From: Christensenella sp. UBA2853
GTDB lineage: Bacteria; Bacillota; Clostridia; Christensenellales; Aristaeellaceae
NCBI GenBank assembly: GCA_002350845.1
Contig: DEFL01000065.1
Coordinates: forward strand, 1-36,677
Length of the DNA: 36,677 nucleotides
Direction of reading: 5' to 3'
Within the stretch, counting starts at the first letter, position 1. Every line of letters starts with the position of its first letter. The notes beneath the pieces were generated by a model. The model was not told where the DNA came from, ran no database searches, and worked only from the letters and a program-made list of their open reading frames with translations. Shown here in pieces: positions 16,321 to 24,285 of this stretch. A program made the translations under genes and the position numbers.

Positions 16321-18496
16321 ACAGACGGGCATCTTTTCCCTGGAAACGGCCCATTCCCTGTACCAGATGAAAGCTGACGCCACCGGTGTATTGCTGCATC
16401 TTTATTACGGGGGAAAAACAGGCGGCGATATGGACTACCTGATTCGCTATACTGACCGGGGCTTTTCCGGCAATCCTTATGAGCTTTCCAGCAACCGGGG
16501 CTATTCCCTGGACACGCTGCCCCAGGAATACAGCGGGAACGGCGTGGGGGATTTCCGCTTGCCCGCGGTGCAGGTACTCAGCGAAAACGGTAGCCGCAGC
16601 GTGGATCTGAGGTTTGTGGGCTATGCCATCGCGAAGGGGCGGCGGCAGCTTTCCGATCTGCCTTTTGTGCGGGAAGCGGAGGAAACCGAAACGCTGACCA
16701 TAACCCTGCGTGACAGCGTAATCGACTTGGATCTGGAATTAAAGTATCATGTTTTCCCATCCCAGGATGTGATCGTCCGCTCCGCCCGTCTGATCAATAC
16801 GGGGAATCAGCCGCTGGTCATCGAAAAGGCTGCTTCCGCCTGCGTGGATTTTTTGTACGGCGATTTTGACGTGATCCACTTCCATGGCCGCCACTGCATG
16901 GAACGTATCCCGGAACGGCTGAGCCTGCCCCGGGGCGTTGCGTCCTTCGGCTCCCGCCGGGGCATGAGCAGCCACCACAGCAATCCCTTTGTGATCCTGT
17001 GCGACCGTCACGCCACCGAAAACACCGGCGATTGCTACGGCTGTATGCTTATGTATTCCGGCAACCATCTGGAAGAAATGGAAGTGGATCAGGCGGGCAG
17101 CACCCGGCTGGTATCCGGCATTCATCCAGATGGCTTTTCCTGGACGCTGGCCCCTGGCGAAGCGTTCCAAACGCCGGAAGCTCTTTTGTCTTACAGCGCA
17201 AACGGCTTGAACGGGCTGAGCCGCCATTACCACGATATCATCCGTCATCAGGTGATTTCTCCCCGCTGGCAAACGGCCAAACGGCCTGTGCTGATCAACA
17301 GCTGGGAAGCGGCGTATTTTGATTTTGACGCCGAAAAAATCCTGCGCTTTGCCCGCTCCGCCAAAGAAATGGGCATGGAAATGCTGGTGCTGGACGACGG
17401 CTGGTTTGGCAAACGGGACGACGACAACGCAGGTCTGGGCGATTGGGTGGTCAACGAAAAGAAACTGGGCTGCTCTATGCAGGAATTGTCCGACCAAATT
17501 CATGCTCTTGGCTTAGAATTCGGCCTGTGGTTTGAGCCGGAAATGGTGAACGAGGATTCCGACCTGTACCGGGCCCATCCCGATTGGGCGCTCGCCGATC
17601 CGGACCGAAAGCCCATGCTGGCCCGCAATCAGCTGGTATTGGATATGTCCCGGCAGGACGTGGTGGATTATTTGTTCGATGCCATGTGCGCCGTGCTGGA
17701 TCACGCAAAGATCGAGTATGTGAAGTGGGATTTCAACCGTTCCATCTCCAACTGCTATTCCCATGCCCTGTCTGCTGACCGGCAGGGCGAAGTGGCTCAT
17801 CGGTTTATGCTGGGCACTTATCAGCTCTTGGACCGGTTACTGAAACGCTATCCCGATCTGATGATCGAGGGCTGTTCCGGCGGCGGCGGGCGTTTTGATG
17901 CGGGCATGCTGTATTACTGCCCGCAGATCTGGTGTTCCGATGATTCGGATGCTGTAGAACGCCTGGAAATCCAACGCGGCACCTCTTATGGCTATCCGGC
18001 GTCCACCATGGGAGCGCATGTTTCTGCTTCACCCAATCACCAGACAGGCCGTATGACGCCTCTTTCCACCCGGAGCATCATTGCCCAGTCGGGAACGTTT
18101 GGGTATGAGCTGAACCCGGAAAAGCTGACCGACGCAGAAAAAGAGGAGATCAAAAAACAGATCAGCGATTATCACCGCTTTGAATTGCTGATTGCTGAAG
18201 GCAGCTACTACCGTCTGACGGAACTGGACGAAAACAAGGATTTTGAGGCCTGGATGTTTGTATCGCCCGATCAAAAGGAAGCGCTTGTCAATCTGGTAAT
18301 GACGCATGTTCGCGCCAATGGACCCTTCCCACATATCCGGCTGCAAGGGCTCAATCCCCAATATCACTATCGCCTGGAAGGAGAAAACATCGCCCATTCC
18401 GGCTTGGCGCTGGTGAACGGCGGTTTTGCGTTTCCGCAAATGCACAGGGATTATCCAGCGGCGCAGCTGCATTTGGTCGCAATCGATGAGGCCTAA
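16301..18496 (+). CDS. GH36 alpha-galactosidase
   Basis: A 731-residue cytoplasmic retaining alpha-galactosidase that removes terminal alpha-1,6-galactose from raffinose-family sugars or galactomannan fragments. An N-terminal beta-sandwich (about 1-320) precedes the TIM barrel. The nucleophile lies in YVKWDFNR (Asp477), the acid/base in WCSDDSDAVERL (Asp547), and the conserved EGCSGGGGRFD stretch stands between. LDDGWFGKRDDD is the substrate-pocket loop. Spacing and length match Geobacillus-type GH36 enzymes. There is no signal peptide, so substrate must arrive through the upstream transporter. I chose ATG 16301; an ATG two codons earlier is equally possible, and a much earlier in-frame start would overlap the regulator by 100 bases with no family support. 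Confidence 0.94.
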   Translation: MSILHNEQTGIFSLETAHSLYQMKADATGVLLHLYYGGKTGGDMDYLIRYTDRGFSGNPYELSSNRGYSLDTLPQEYSGNGVGDFRLPAVQVLSENGSRSVDLRFVGYAIAKGRRQLSDLPFVREAEETETLTITLRDSVIDLDLELKYHVFPSQDVIVRSARLINTGNQPLVIEKAASACVDFLYGDFDVIHFHGRHCMERIPERLSLPRGVASFGSRRGMSSHHSNPFVILCDRHATENTGDCYGCMLMYSGNHLEEMEVDQAGSTRLVSGIHPDGFSWTLAPGEAFQTPEALLSYSANGLNGLSRHYHDIIRHQVISPRWQTAKRPVLINSWEAAYFDFDAEKILRFARSAKEMGMEMLVLDDGWFGKRDDDNAGLGDWVVNEKKLGCSMQELSDQIHALGLEFGLWFEPEMVNEDSDLYRAHPDWALADPDRKPMLARNQLVLDMSRQDVVDYLFDAMCAVLDHAKIEYVKWDFNRSISNCYSHALSADRQGEVAHRFMLGTYQLLDRLLKRYPDLMIEGCSGGGGRFDAGMLYYCPQIWCSDDSDAVERLEIQRGTSYGYPASTMGAHVSASPNHQTGRMTPLSTRSIIAQSGTFGYELNPEKLTDAEKEEIKKQISDYHRFELLIAEGSYYRLTELDENKDFEAWMFVSPDQKEALVNLVMTHVRANGPFPHIRLQGLNPQYHYRLEGENIAHSGLALVNGGFAFPQMHRDYPAAQLHLVAIDEA

Positions 18497-18627
18497 TCGG
18501 TGCTGTGCTTATATCAATGAGGAGCTTACGTCATTTGCCCGGAAAAATAGACCGTGACGGTTTTCAAGTATTCTTGAGGCTCGCCGTTCAGAATCAGTTC
18601 TGCGTATGCCGTTGGATCGTTCCATGA

Positions 18628-18659
18628 GAACCCTTGCAGCGCAAGGGTTCTTTCATTTT
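18628..18659 (+). terminator. Terminator downstream of the alpha-galactosidase gene
   Basis: A 10-bp perfect stem (18628-18637 with 18641-18650, loop AGC) is followed by TTTCATTTT. It lies about 130 bases after the stop codon. Confidence 0.75.
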
Positions 18660-18682
18660 GCTCGCACCCAAGTGCCACATAG

Positions 18683-18877
18683 ACTGTCAAACCAGGTCTC
18701 AATCCTCCTGATCGTCTGAGAAAGATGATCAGACACGATCCGAAAGTAACCAGAAAACAGATGGCGGCAGAGCTGGGGATCAGTGAGCGCTCCGTTCAGC
18801 GCCTTCTGAACAGCATGACAGATGTTCATTTTACTGGCGGCGGTGGAAGAGGACACTGGGTCATTGACGATGTATAA
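18683..18877 (+). pseudogene. HTH-domain gene remnant (AlbA_2/ATP-binding regulator-type C-terminus)
   Basis: A 64-codon open frame without a ribosome binding site reads MIRHDPKVTRKQMAAELGI, then SERSVQRLLNSM, and ends GGGGRGHWVIDDV. This is the winged-helix tail seen at the C-terminus of AlbA_2-type putative transcriptional regulators, which end in a similar HTH followed by a Gly-rich wing. The rest of such a protein (about 350 residues) is missing upstream, so I call it a truncated remnant. It could instead be a small free-standing HTH protein starting at 18725. Confidence 0.45.
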
Positions 18878-19109
18878 GCGAAGCTTGCCAAAAAGAGCCT
18901 TTGAATGCGCCGATGCCAGCCCCGTTCAGAAAACAGAAGAATTAGGGGCATTCCGGGAAAACCCATCAGGACAGGGCACCCGGACGAACTCTCCACAGAC
19001 ATCCCGCTGCCTGTGCATGGAGCAGCGTGCAGTTTGCGGTCAAAAATCTACAGTTCGCAGCTTGATAGTACCGGTGATTCCAAGAAAAATGTAACTGGTT
19101 GCAGTTTTG
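18878..19109. other. Intergenic stretch, nothing recognised
   Basis: Between the HTH remnant and the GH3 promoter I see no convincing gene, RNA or repeat. Short open frames here lack ribosome binding sites. Confidence 0.5.
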
Positions 19110-19137
19110 TTGTTTTCCTTTTTCCGCTTTCTATAAT
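19110..19137 (+). promoter_or_regulatory. Likely promoter of the GH3 operon
   Basis: TTGTTT (19110-19115), a 16-base pyrimidine-rich spacer and a perfect TATAAT (19132-19137) would start transcription near 19144. That leaves a 60-base leader before the AAGGAGG of the first GH3 gene. Confidence 0.5.
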
Positions 19138-19206
19138 GGAGACAGCAGATGCTCACAGGGGCTGCGGCAGGCGCGGTCCGACAGAGCGGAAGAAGGAGGA
19201 CATGCT

Positions 19207-22200
19207 ATGAAGACGAAGCTCTACCGGTTGCTGTCCATTGTGCTCGCAATGGCCATGCTGGTATCCCTCGGCGTTTCGCATGCCGATGATGCCGGCAAGT
19301 ACTACCCATCCTTTACCAATATGACGGACGCGAAGGCGGCCGCGATCGCCCTGACCACGGAACTGGCCGCGGAGGGTGACGTGCTGCTGAAGAATGACGG
19401 TGCGCTCCCGCTCAAGCGCGGTGCGTGGATCAGCGTGTTCGGAGTGACCTCCGACAGCCTGACCGGCGCGTCCGACAGCGCGGGTGCCTGGTCCGGAAGC
19501 TCCGAGGGCGGAGACACCCTGGCAGCGGCACTGGAGAGTGCCGGCTACAAGGTGAACCCCACCCTGAAGCAGATTTACGCCAACGACTCCTCCAGGATCG
19601 GCAGCGAGATCACGGACTTCTCCGGTACGGTGGAATCCTCCCTCCGGACCTACAAGGAAGCCGCGTTCATCGTCCTCTCCCGTGAGGGCGGCGAAGGCGG
19701 CGACGCCTCCACCGTGACTGCGGCCAACGGCAATGTGGAGCTGGCCGTTCCCGGTGAGCACCTCGCCCTGGCGGTCAACGCGGAAGGGCAGGAGATCAAG
19801 CACAGCATGATGCTGACGGACAGCGAAATCGCCATGATCGACTATGTGAAGGCACATTTCGGCAAGGTCATCGTGATCCTCAACACCTCCAACGCCATGG
19901 AAGTTGGCGCGCTGCAGAATGACGACGGCATCTCCGCCATCATCGACATCGGGCGTCCCGGCGTCGGCGGCTTGGCCGCCCTGGCGCAGATCATCGACGG
20001 CACGGTGAATCCCTCCGGTGCCATGATCGACGAGTGGATGACTGACCAGACCACCGATCCCACCTGGTACAATTTCGGAAGCAACAAGCAGAACAACCGG
20101 GAGGGCTATGCCGGCTCCAACACCTACATGGGCAGTGAGAGCGGCACCTCCACCCAGTATGACTCCCAGGGCTATCACGGCGTGGATTACGAAGAGGGAA
20201 TCTACCTGGGATACAAGTACTACGAGACCCGGTACTTCGATATGTACAACAACGCCGCTACGGATGAGGAGCGCGAGGCTGCCCAGCAGTGGTGGGCGGC
20301 GAACGTCACCTACCCCTTCGGCTACGGCCTGAGCTACACAACCTTCACCGTGACGGCAGGCGGCATCTTCACCGATGCGGCGCTGAAGCAGGCCCTGCCG
20401 GAGACTGTGGACGCCGCCTCCTTCAGCTCCTCTGCGGAGACCGGCGCTGCCGCCGTCGAGAAGCTGTATATGCCTGTGACCGTGAAAAACACCGGCGACA
20501 TGGCGGGCAAAAAGATTGTTCAGGTGTACGTCACCGCACCTTACACGGCAGGCGGCATTGAGAAGTCCGCCGTGACCCTGGTGGGCTACAGCAAGACTGA
20601 TCTGATCCAGCCCGGTGCCTCCGAGACCGTGGTCGTGGCCTTCAACGTCCAGGATCTGGCTTCCTGGGACACCGAGGACGCGAACGGCGATGGCTTCCAT
20701 GGCGATTATGAGCTGGATGCCGGCGAGTATGTCGTCCGCGTCATGGAGAGCTCTCACTTCGACTGCGCGACGGATATCGCCGATCCCGACGACGCCTATG
20801 ACCAGGTTGTCTTCACCCTCGGCGGCAATGCTCACATGAAGCTGGACGACTTCAGCCACAACGAAGTGGGCAATCTGTTCTCCGCGGAGAACGGCAGCTA
20901 CGACGGCAATACCAAAAACGGCGACGTGTGCTACAACAATGTCCGCACCGCCGACATGATGGGCGACGATGCCAGCGGTATGACGATCCTGTCCCGCGCG
21001 GACTTCGAGGGCACTTTCCCCAAGGCGCCCACCGCGGCCGACCTGACCTTCAAGGAGAATGTTCTGGCCAACTTCTGCTATTGGGATAACTACACGGTTT
21101 CCAACAAGAGCGTCGGTCCCGACACCTGCCCCATCGAGGAGACCGAGTCCTTCTTCATCGACGAGTCCGGCTATCCCTGGTACAAGACGGCCGAGGACAT
21201 CCCGGCTTCCTGGACTCAGGCTGCCGGTGTGTACGACGACAACCACCAGATGCGGGCCAACGGCCCCGGCGGCGGCATCTCCGCCTTCCGTTTCCCGATG
21301 TATGTCTCCCTTCCCGAGAACTGCCCCATCAAGTTCGCCGACATGACCGGCGTGTCCTATGACGATCCCAAGTGGGATGAGTTCCTGAACCAGCTGACAT
21401 GGGACGAGCTGTGCTCCGTCATCGAATTCGGCGGCTACTCCACCGCTCCGCTGGATTCCGTGGACAAGATCCGCAGCGCGGATGCCGACGGCCCGAACAA
21501 CCTGAGCAGCAGCCACTGCTGGTGCTCCGAGGGTGTCATCGCCTCCACCTGGAATGTGGAACTGGCAAACCGGCAGGGTGCCCTGATGGGCGACATCGCG
21601 CTGCTCAAGAACATCCACGGCTGGTATGGGCCGGGCATGGACGTGCACCGTTCTCCCTTCAGCGGCCGCAACAACGAATACTATTCCCAGGACGGCATCC
21701 AGGGCGGCTATATCGCGGCAGCCGTGGTGCAGGGCGCCGAGTCCAAGGGCGTCATCTGCTACATCAAGCATGCCTTCATGAATGACCAGGAGACGGACCG
21801 CGGCAACCTCTTCACCTGGGCGCCTGAGCAGGCCATGCGCGAAAACTATGCCAAGATGTTCCAGATGGCCTTCCAGGAGGGCGACTCCAGCGCTGCGATG
21901 GTGGGCTACGGCCGCATGGCCGGCTTCTCCAACACCAACAACTACAACCTGGCTACCGCGCTGTATCAGAAGGAGTGGGGCGTCAGTGCCTACCTGGTGA
22001 CGGACGGCTACATCGGCTGGATCAACCTGACGGACGTGGATATGCTGGTCCGCGGCGGCAGTCAGATCGTGCTGTACAACACACCCTTCTGCGAGTACCT
22101 CTCCGGCATTTGGGACGCCGAGGCGAACTGCGTCCGGCTGGGCGCGGGCGACAAGTCTGAGCTGAGCCCCACCCAGTGGTACTGCGTGCGCAAGGCTGCG

Positions 22201-22851
22201 AAGGATGTGCTCTTCCAGACCGCCAACTCCTGCGTGGCTGAGAACGGCTACACCGGTCTGGTAATCGAAGAGCGCCGGAGCGAAGCCACCCAGGGTGTCA
22301 AGTTTGAAGGCACTGTCAGTATCGACGATCTGCTGACCGCAGGCTCCTCCGCCTCCTACAGTCTGGAAGGCGAGCTGCCCGAAGGCCTGAGCTTCAGCGA
22401 ATCCACCGGCATGATCACCGGCACCCCCAAGACCGTCGGCGAATACACTGTGGGCGTGAACTTCGTGATCGACGGCTGCATCCGCAAGGCCAGCACCTAT
22501 GCGCTGAACGTCGCCGGCGCGTTCCGGATGAACGAGTACAGCGACGACCTGGAAAAAGCCGCCGTGGGCAAGGACTTCATCGCCCGCGTCGAGTCTGATA
22601 TCTTCAATACCGCGGACGGCAAGTATGCCACGGTCACCTATACCCTGAAGGACGGCGAGATGCCTGCCGGCCTGACTCTGGAAGCGGACGGCACCATCTC
22701 CGGCAAGCCCGAGGCCGCCGGCGTGTACAGCTTCGTGGTGTCCATGACCGCGGAAGAAGCCGCCATGCCCGGCCCCTTCGGACCGCCTCCCGGAGCCGGC
22801 GCTTCCAAGGTGGAGCTGGACTATCCGATGACCATCACAGTTTCTGAATAA
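19207..22851 (+). CDS. Secreted GH3 glycosidase with inverted domain order and two Ig-like domains
   Basis: A 1214-residue exported enzyme. A signal peptide (MKTKLYRLLSIVLAMAMLVSL...SHA) is followed by the GH3 'C-terminal' domain first (about 40-380; GDVLLKNDGALPL, and YPFGYGLSYTTF at 369). An Fn3-like domain (about 417-530) comes next, then the GH3 'N-terminal' barrel (about 720-1010). The barrel shows GPGMDVHRSPFSGRNNEYYS, YIKHAFMNDQE and the nucleophile Asp933 in YLVTDGYIGW. Two He_PIG/Ig-like modules end the protein (LPEGLSFSESTGMITGTP, and a second LPAG-type copy). Inverted GH3 enzymes are known from Butyrivibrio and Ruminococcus beta-glucosidases. Beta-glucoside or beta-xyloside cleavage outside the cell is likely. 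The ATG was chosen for AAGGAGG and the signal peptide; an open frame 36 codons upstream starts before the promoter -10. Confidence 0.88.
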   Translation: MKTKLYRLLSIVLAMAMLVSLGVSHADDAGKYYPSFTNMTDAKAAAIALTTELAAEGDVLLKNDGALPLKRGAWISVFGVTSDSLTGASDSAGAWSGSSEGGDTLAAALESAGYKVNPTLKQIYANDSSRIGSEITDFSGTVESSLRTYKEAAFIVLSREGGEGGDASTVTAANGNVELAVPGEHLALAVNAEGQEIKHSMMLTDSEIAMIDYVKAHFGKVIVILNTSNAMEVGALQNDDGISAIIDIGRPGVGGLAALAQIIDGTVNPSGAMIDEWMTDQTTDPTWYNFGSNKQNNREGYAGSNTYMGSESGTSTQYDSQGYHGVDYEEGIYLGYKYYETRYFDMYNNAATDEEREAAQQWWAANVTYPFGYGLSYTTFTVTAGGIFTDAALKQALPETVDAASFSSSAETGAAAVEKLYMPVTVKNTGDMAGKKIVQVYVTAPYTAGGIEKSAVTLVGYSKTDLIQPGASETVVVAFNVQDLASWDTEDANGDGFHGDYELDAGEYVVRVMESSHFDCATDIADPDDAYDQVVFTLGGNAHMKLDDFSHNEVGNLFSAENGSYDGNTKNGDVCYNNVRTADMMGDDASGMTILSRADFEGTFPKAPTAADLTFKENVLANFCYWDNYTVSNKSVGPDTCPIEETESFFIDESGYPWYKTAEDIPASWTQAAGVYDDNHQMRANGPGGGISAFRFPMYVSLPENCPIKFADMTGVSYDDPKWDEFLNQLTWDELCSVIEFGGYSTAPLDSVDKIRSADADGPNNLSSSHCWCSEGVIASTWNVELANRQGALMGDIALLKNIHGWYGPGMDVHRSPFSGRNNEYYSQDGIQGGYIAAAVVQGAESKGVICYIKHAFMNDQETDRGNLFTWAPEQAMRENYAKMFQMAFQEGDSSAAMVGYGRMAGFSNTNNYNLATALYQKEWGVSAYLVTDGYIGWINLTDVDMLVRGGSQIVLYNTPFCEYLSGIWDAEANCVRLGAGDKSELSPTQWYCVRKAAKDVLFQTANSCVAENGYTGLVIEERRSEATQGVKFEGTVSIDDLLTAGSSASYSLEGELPEGLSFSESTGMITGTPKTVGEYTVGVNFVIDGCIRKASTYALNVAGAFRMNEYSDDLEKAAVGKDFIARVESDIFNTADGKYATVTYTLKDGEMPAGLTLEADGTISGKPEAAGVYSFVVSMTAEEAAMPGPFGPPPGAGASKVELDYPMTITVSE

Positions 22852-22864
22852 TTCTCCCCTCAGA

Positions 22865-22894
22865 TTCCCCGGGAGGCCCCCTTCTCCCGGGGAA
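22865..22894 (+). promoter_or_regulatory. Intercistronic GC hairpin after the first GH3 gene
   Basis: An 11-bp perfect stem (22865-22875 with 22884-22894, 8-base loop) is not followed by a T run. It more likely protects the upstream mRNA or tunes operon expression than ends transcription. Confidence 0.5.
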
Positions 22895-22991
22895 CGACAA
22901 GGAGACGCACGCAACCTGGACGAAAGCGGGGGGATCCCGGGCAGCCGGCCCTCCGCTTTCCTTCATTGAATCGAGAAGGAGCGTATGACAA

Positions 22992-23843
22992 ATGAAACTC
23001 GTAAAGCTGTTCGCTGCGATGATCCTGATCTGTTGCCTGACCTGCACGGCCTACGCGGAGGAGTCCTCCTATCGTTTCCTGCTCAACGACGGTACGGATG
23101 CAGCCGCAGCCGAAGGCACGTATGAGAATGAATCCCGGCTCAAGAGCCCCGGCACGCCCGAGCGGGAAGGGTACTATTTCGCGGGCTGGTATGAGGACGA
23201 AGGTTTTTCTGTCTCCTTCAACGAGCTCAAGAAATACACCGGCAATGTGAATTTCTATGCCAAGTGGCTGAAGATGTACACCTTCGAGGCCGAGAAGACA
23301 CAGCTGACGGACCTTGACCCCGACGAGGACGATACCTGCAACGTGGTGGGCCAGAAAGTGGGCCAGGGCTACTCCGGCAATGTGGCTGGCAAGGGCTTGA
23401 TCGGCAACTGTGCCTGCGAGGCCAGCGGGGACGCCTATGTGACCAATCTGTATTACAACGGCGCGTTCCTGGAGTTCGTGATCGAATCCGACCGGGATGT
23501 GGACGACGCGCTGCTGTTGCTGCGCCTGTCGGGTGAGTTCAAGACCATCTCCCTCAGCGACAAGACCTTTGTGGTCACCGTCAACGATCAGCCCATTGCC
23601 TACGGCGATATCGAACTGGAAGGCGGCACCCTGGACGACCTGACAAGCCTGAACCGCCGCGCGATGACGAACCACGGCATGGGCACCATCAGCCTGAAGA
23701 CCGGCGAGAACGTGATCCGCCTGACAGTCAACAACACGGAGAAGCAGTTCGCCACCGGCACCATGGACGCCGCGGCTCCCCTGATCGACTGCATCTATAT
23801 CTACACCAACGCGGAGCTGTCCATGGAAGAGTTCGACAACTGA
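22992..23843 (+). CDS. Secreted protein with InlB-type repeat and a CBM-like domain
   Basis: A 283-residue exported protein. The signal peptide is MKLVKLFAAMILICCLTCTAYA, cleaved before EESS. Residues 35-90 resemble a Listeria-Bacteroides/InlB B-repeat: a Pro-x-Arg-Glu-Gly-Tyr turn, YFAGWYEDEGF and NVNFYAKW. Residues 95-280 begin MYTFEAEKTQLTDL and contain an all-beta domain with SGDAYVTNLYYNGAFLEF and GENVIRLTVNNTEKQF. This recalls CBM6/35-type modules, which bind xylan, pectin or galactan; FEAE at the start is characteristic. It may hold the glycan near the two GH3 enzymes. AAGGAG lies ten bases upstream of the chosen ATG; an ATG seven bases earlier is out of frame. The binding function is inferred. 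Confidence 0.75.
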   Translation: MKLVKLFAAMILICCLTCTAYAEESSYRFLLNDGTDAAAAEGTYENESRLKSPGTPEREGYYFAGWYEDEGFSVSFNELKKYTGNVNFYAKWLKMYTFEAEKTQLTDLDPDEDDTCNVVGQKVGQGYSGNVAGKGLIGNCACEASGDAYVTNLYYNGAFLEFVIESDRDVDDALLLLRLSGEFKTISLSDKTFVVTVNDQPIAYGDIELEGGTLDDLTSLNRRAMTNHGMGTISLKTGENVIRLTVNNTEKQFATGTMDAAAPLIDCIYIYTNAELSMEEFDN

Positions 23844-23856
23844 GAAGGGTGACATC

Positions 23857-24285
23857 ATGGAAAGAAAAGCGTCTTTCTCCCAGAGCAGGGGCCTGGGTTT
23901 CTTTCTTGCCCTGCCCGTCGCGGTCTGCGCGGTGGCAGCCATTCTTCTCTACCGGAAAACCGGCGTGACAGAGTTCAGCCCTGCGCTGTATCCCAGTGCG
24001 CTCTGGTCGGCGTGGGCAGCGGCAGCGCTTTCCCTGATCTCCCTGTTCGTCAACTGGAAACCCGTCAAATACCTGTCCTATCTGCTGGCTCTGTACTCCT
24101 TCATCCAGTATCTCTCTTCTCAGGCTACCTACATTGTGAACGTGTTTGTCAGCATTGACGGAACCACCTTCTCATCCGGCATGATCGCGACGTCCGTCAT
24201 GTACCTGCTGACCATTGCTCTTGGCCTGACCGCCGCCATCACGGCACACTGGCAGCCCTGGAAAAAAGGAGGGAACGGCAAATGA
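23857..24285 (+). CDS. Small four-helix membrane protein, unknown
   Basis: A 142-residue membrane protein with about four transmembrane segments: GFFLALPVAVCAVAAILLY, WSAWAAAALSLISLFV, YLSYLLALYSFIQYLSS and FSSGMIATSVMYLLTIALGL. I recognise no family. It is preceded by GAAGGG and overlaps the next GH3 gene by four bases (ATGA), so it is translationally coupled to it. Proteins of this kind next to membrane-anchored GH3 enzymes may help anchor or assemble them; that is a guess from position. It has no catalytic or transporter motif. Confidence 0.7.
   Translation: MERKASFSQSRGLGFFLALPVAVCAVAAILLYRKTGVTEFSPALYPSALWSAWAAAALSLISLFVNWKPVKYLSYLLALYSFIQYLSSQATYIVNVFVSIDGTTFSSGMIATSVMYLLTIALGLTAAITAHWQPWKKGGNGK

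Noticed and set aside
18526..18625. Minus-strand coding-like stretch (AYAELILNGEPQEYLKT)
   Set aside because: It looks protein-like but has no in-frame start or ribosome site and overlaps the terminator of the alpha-galactosidase; I could not assign a family.
19153..22914. Minus-strand open frame of 1253 codons opposite the first GH3 gene
   Set aside because: It is a by-product of GC-rich codon use in the GH3 gene. Its translation is His/Gly/Val/Ala-rich without domains, and the plus strand has clear GH3 motifs, a signal peptide and a ribosome site.
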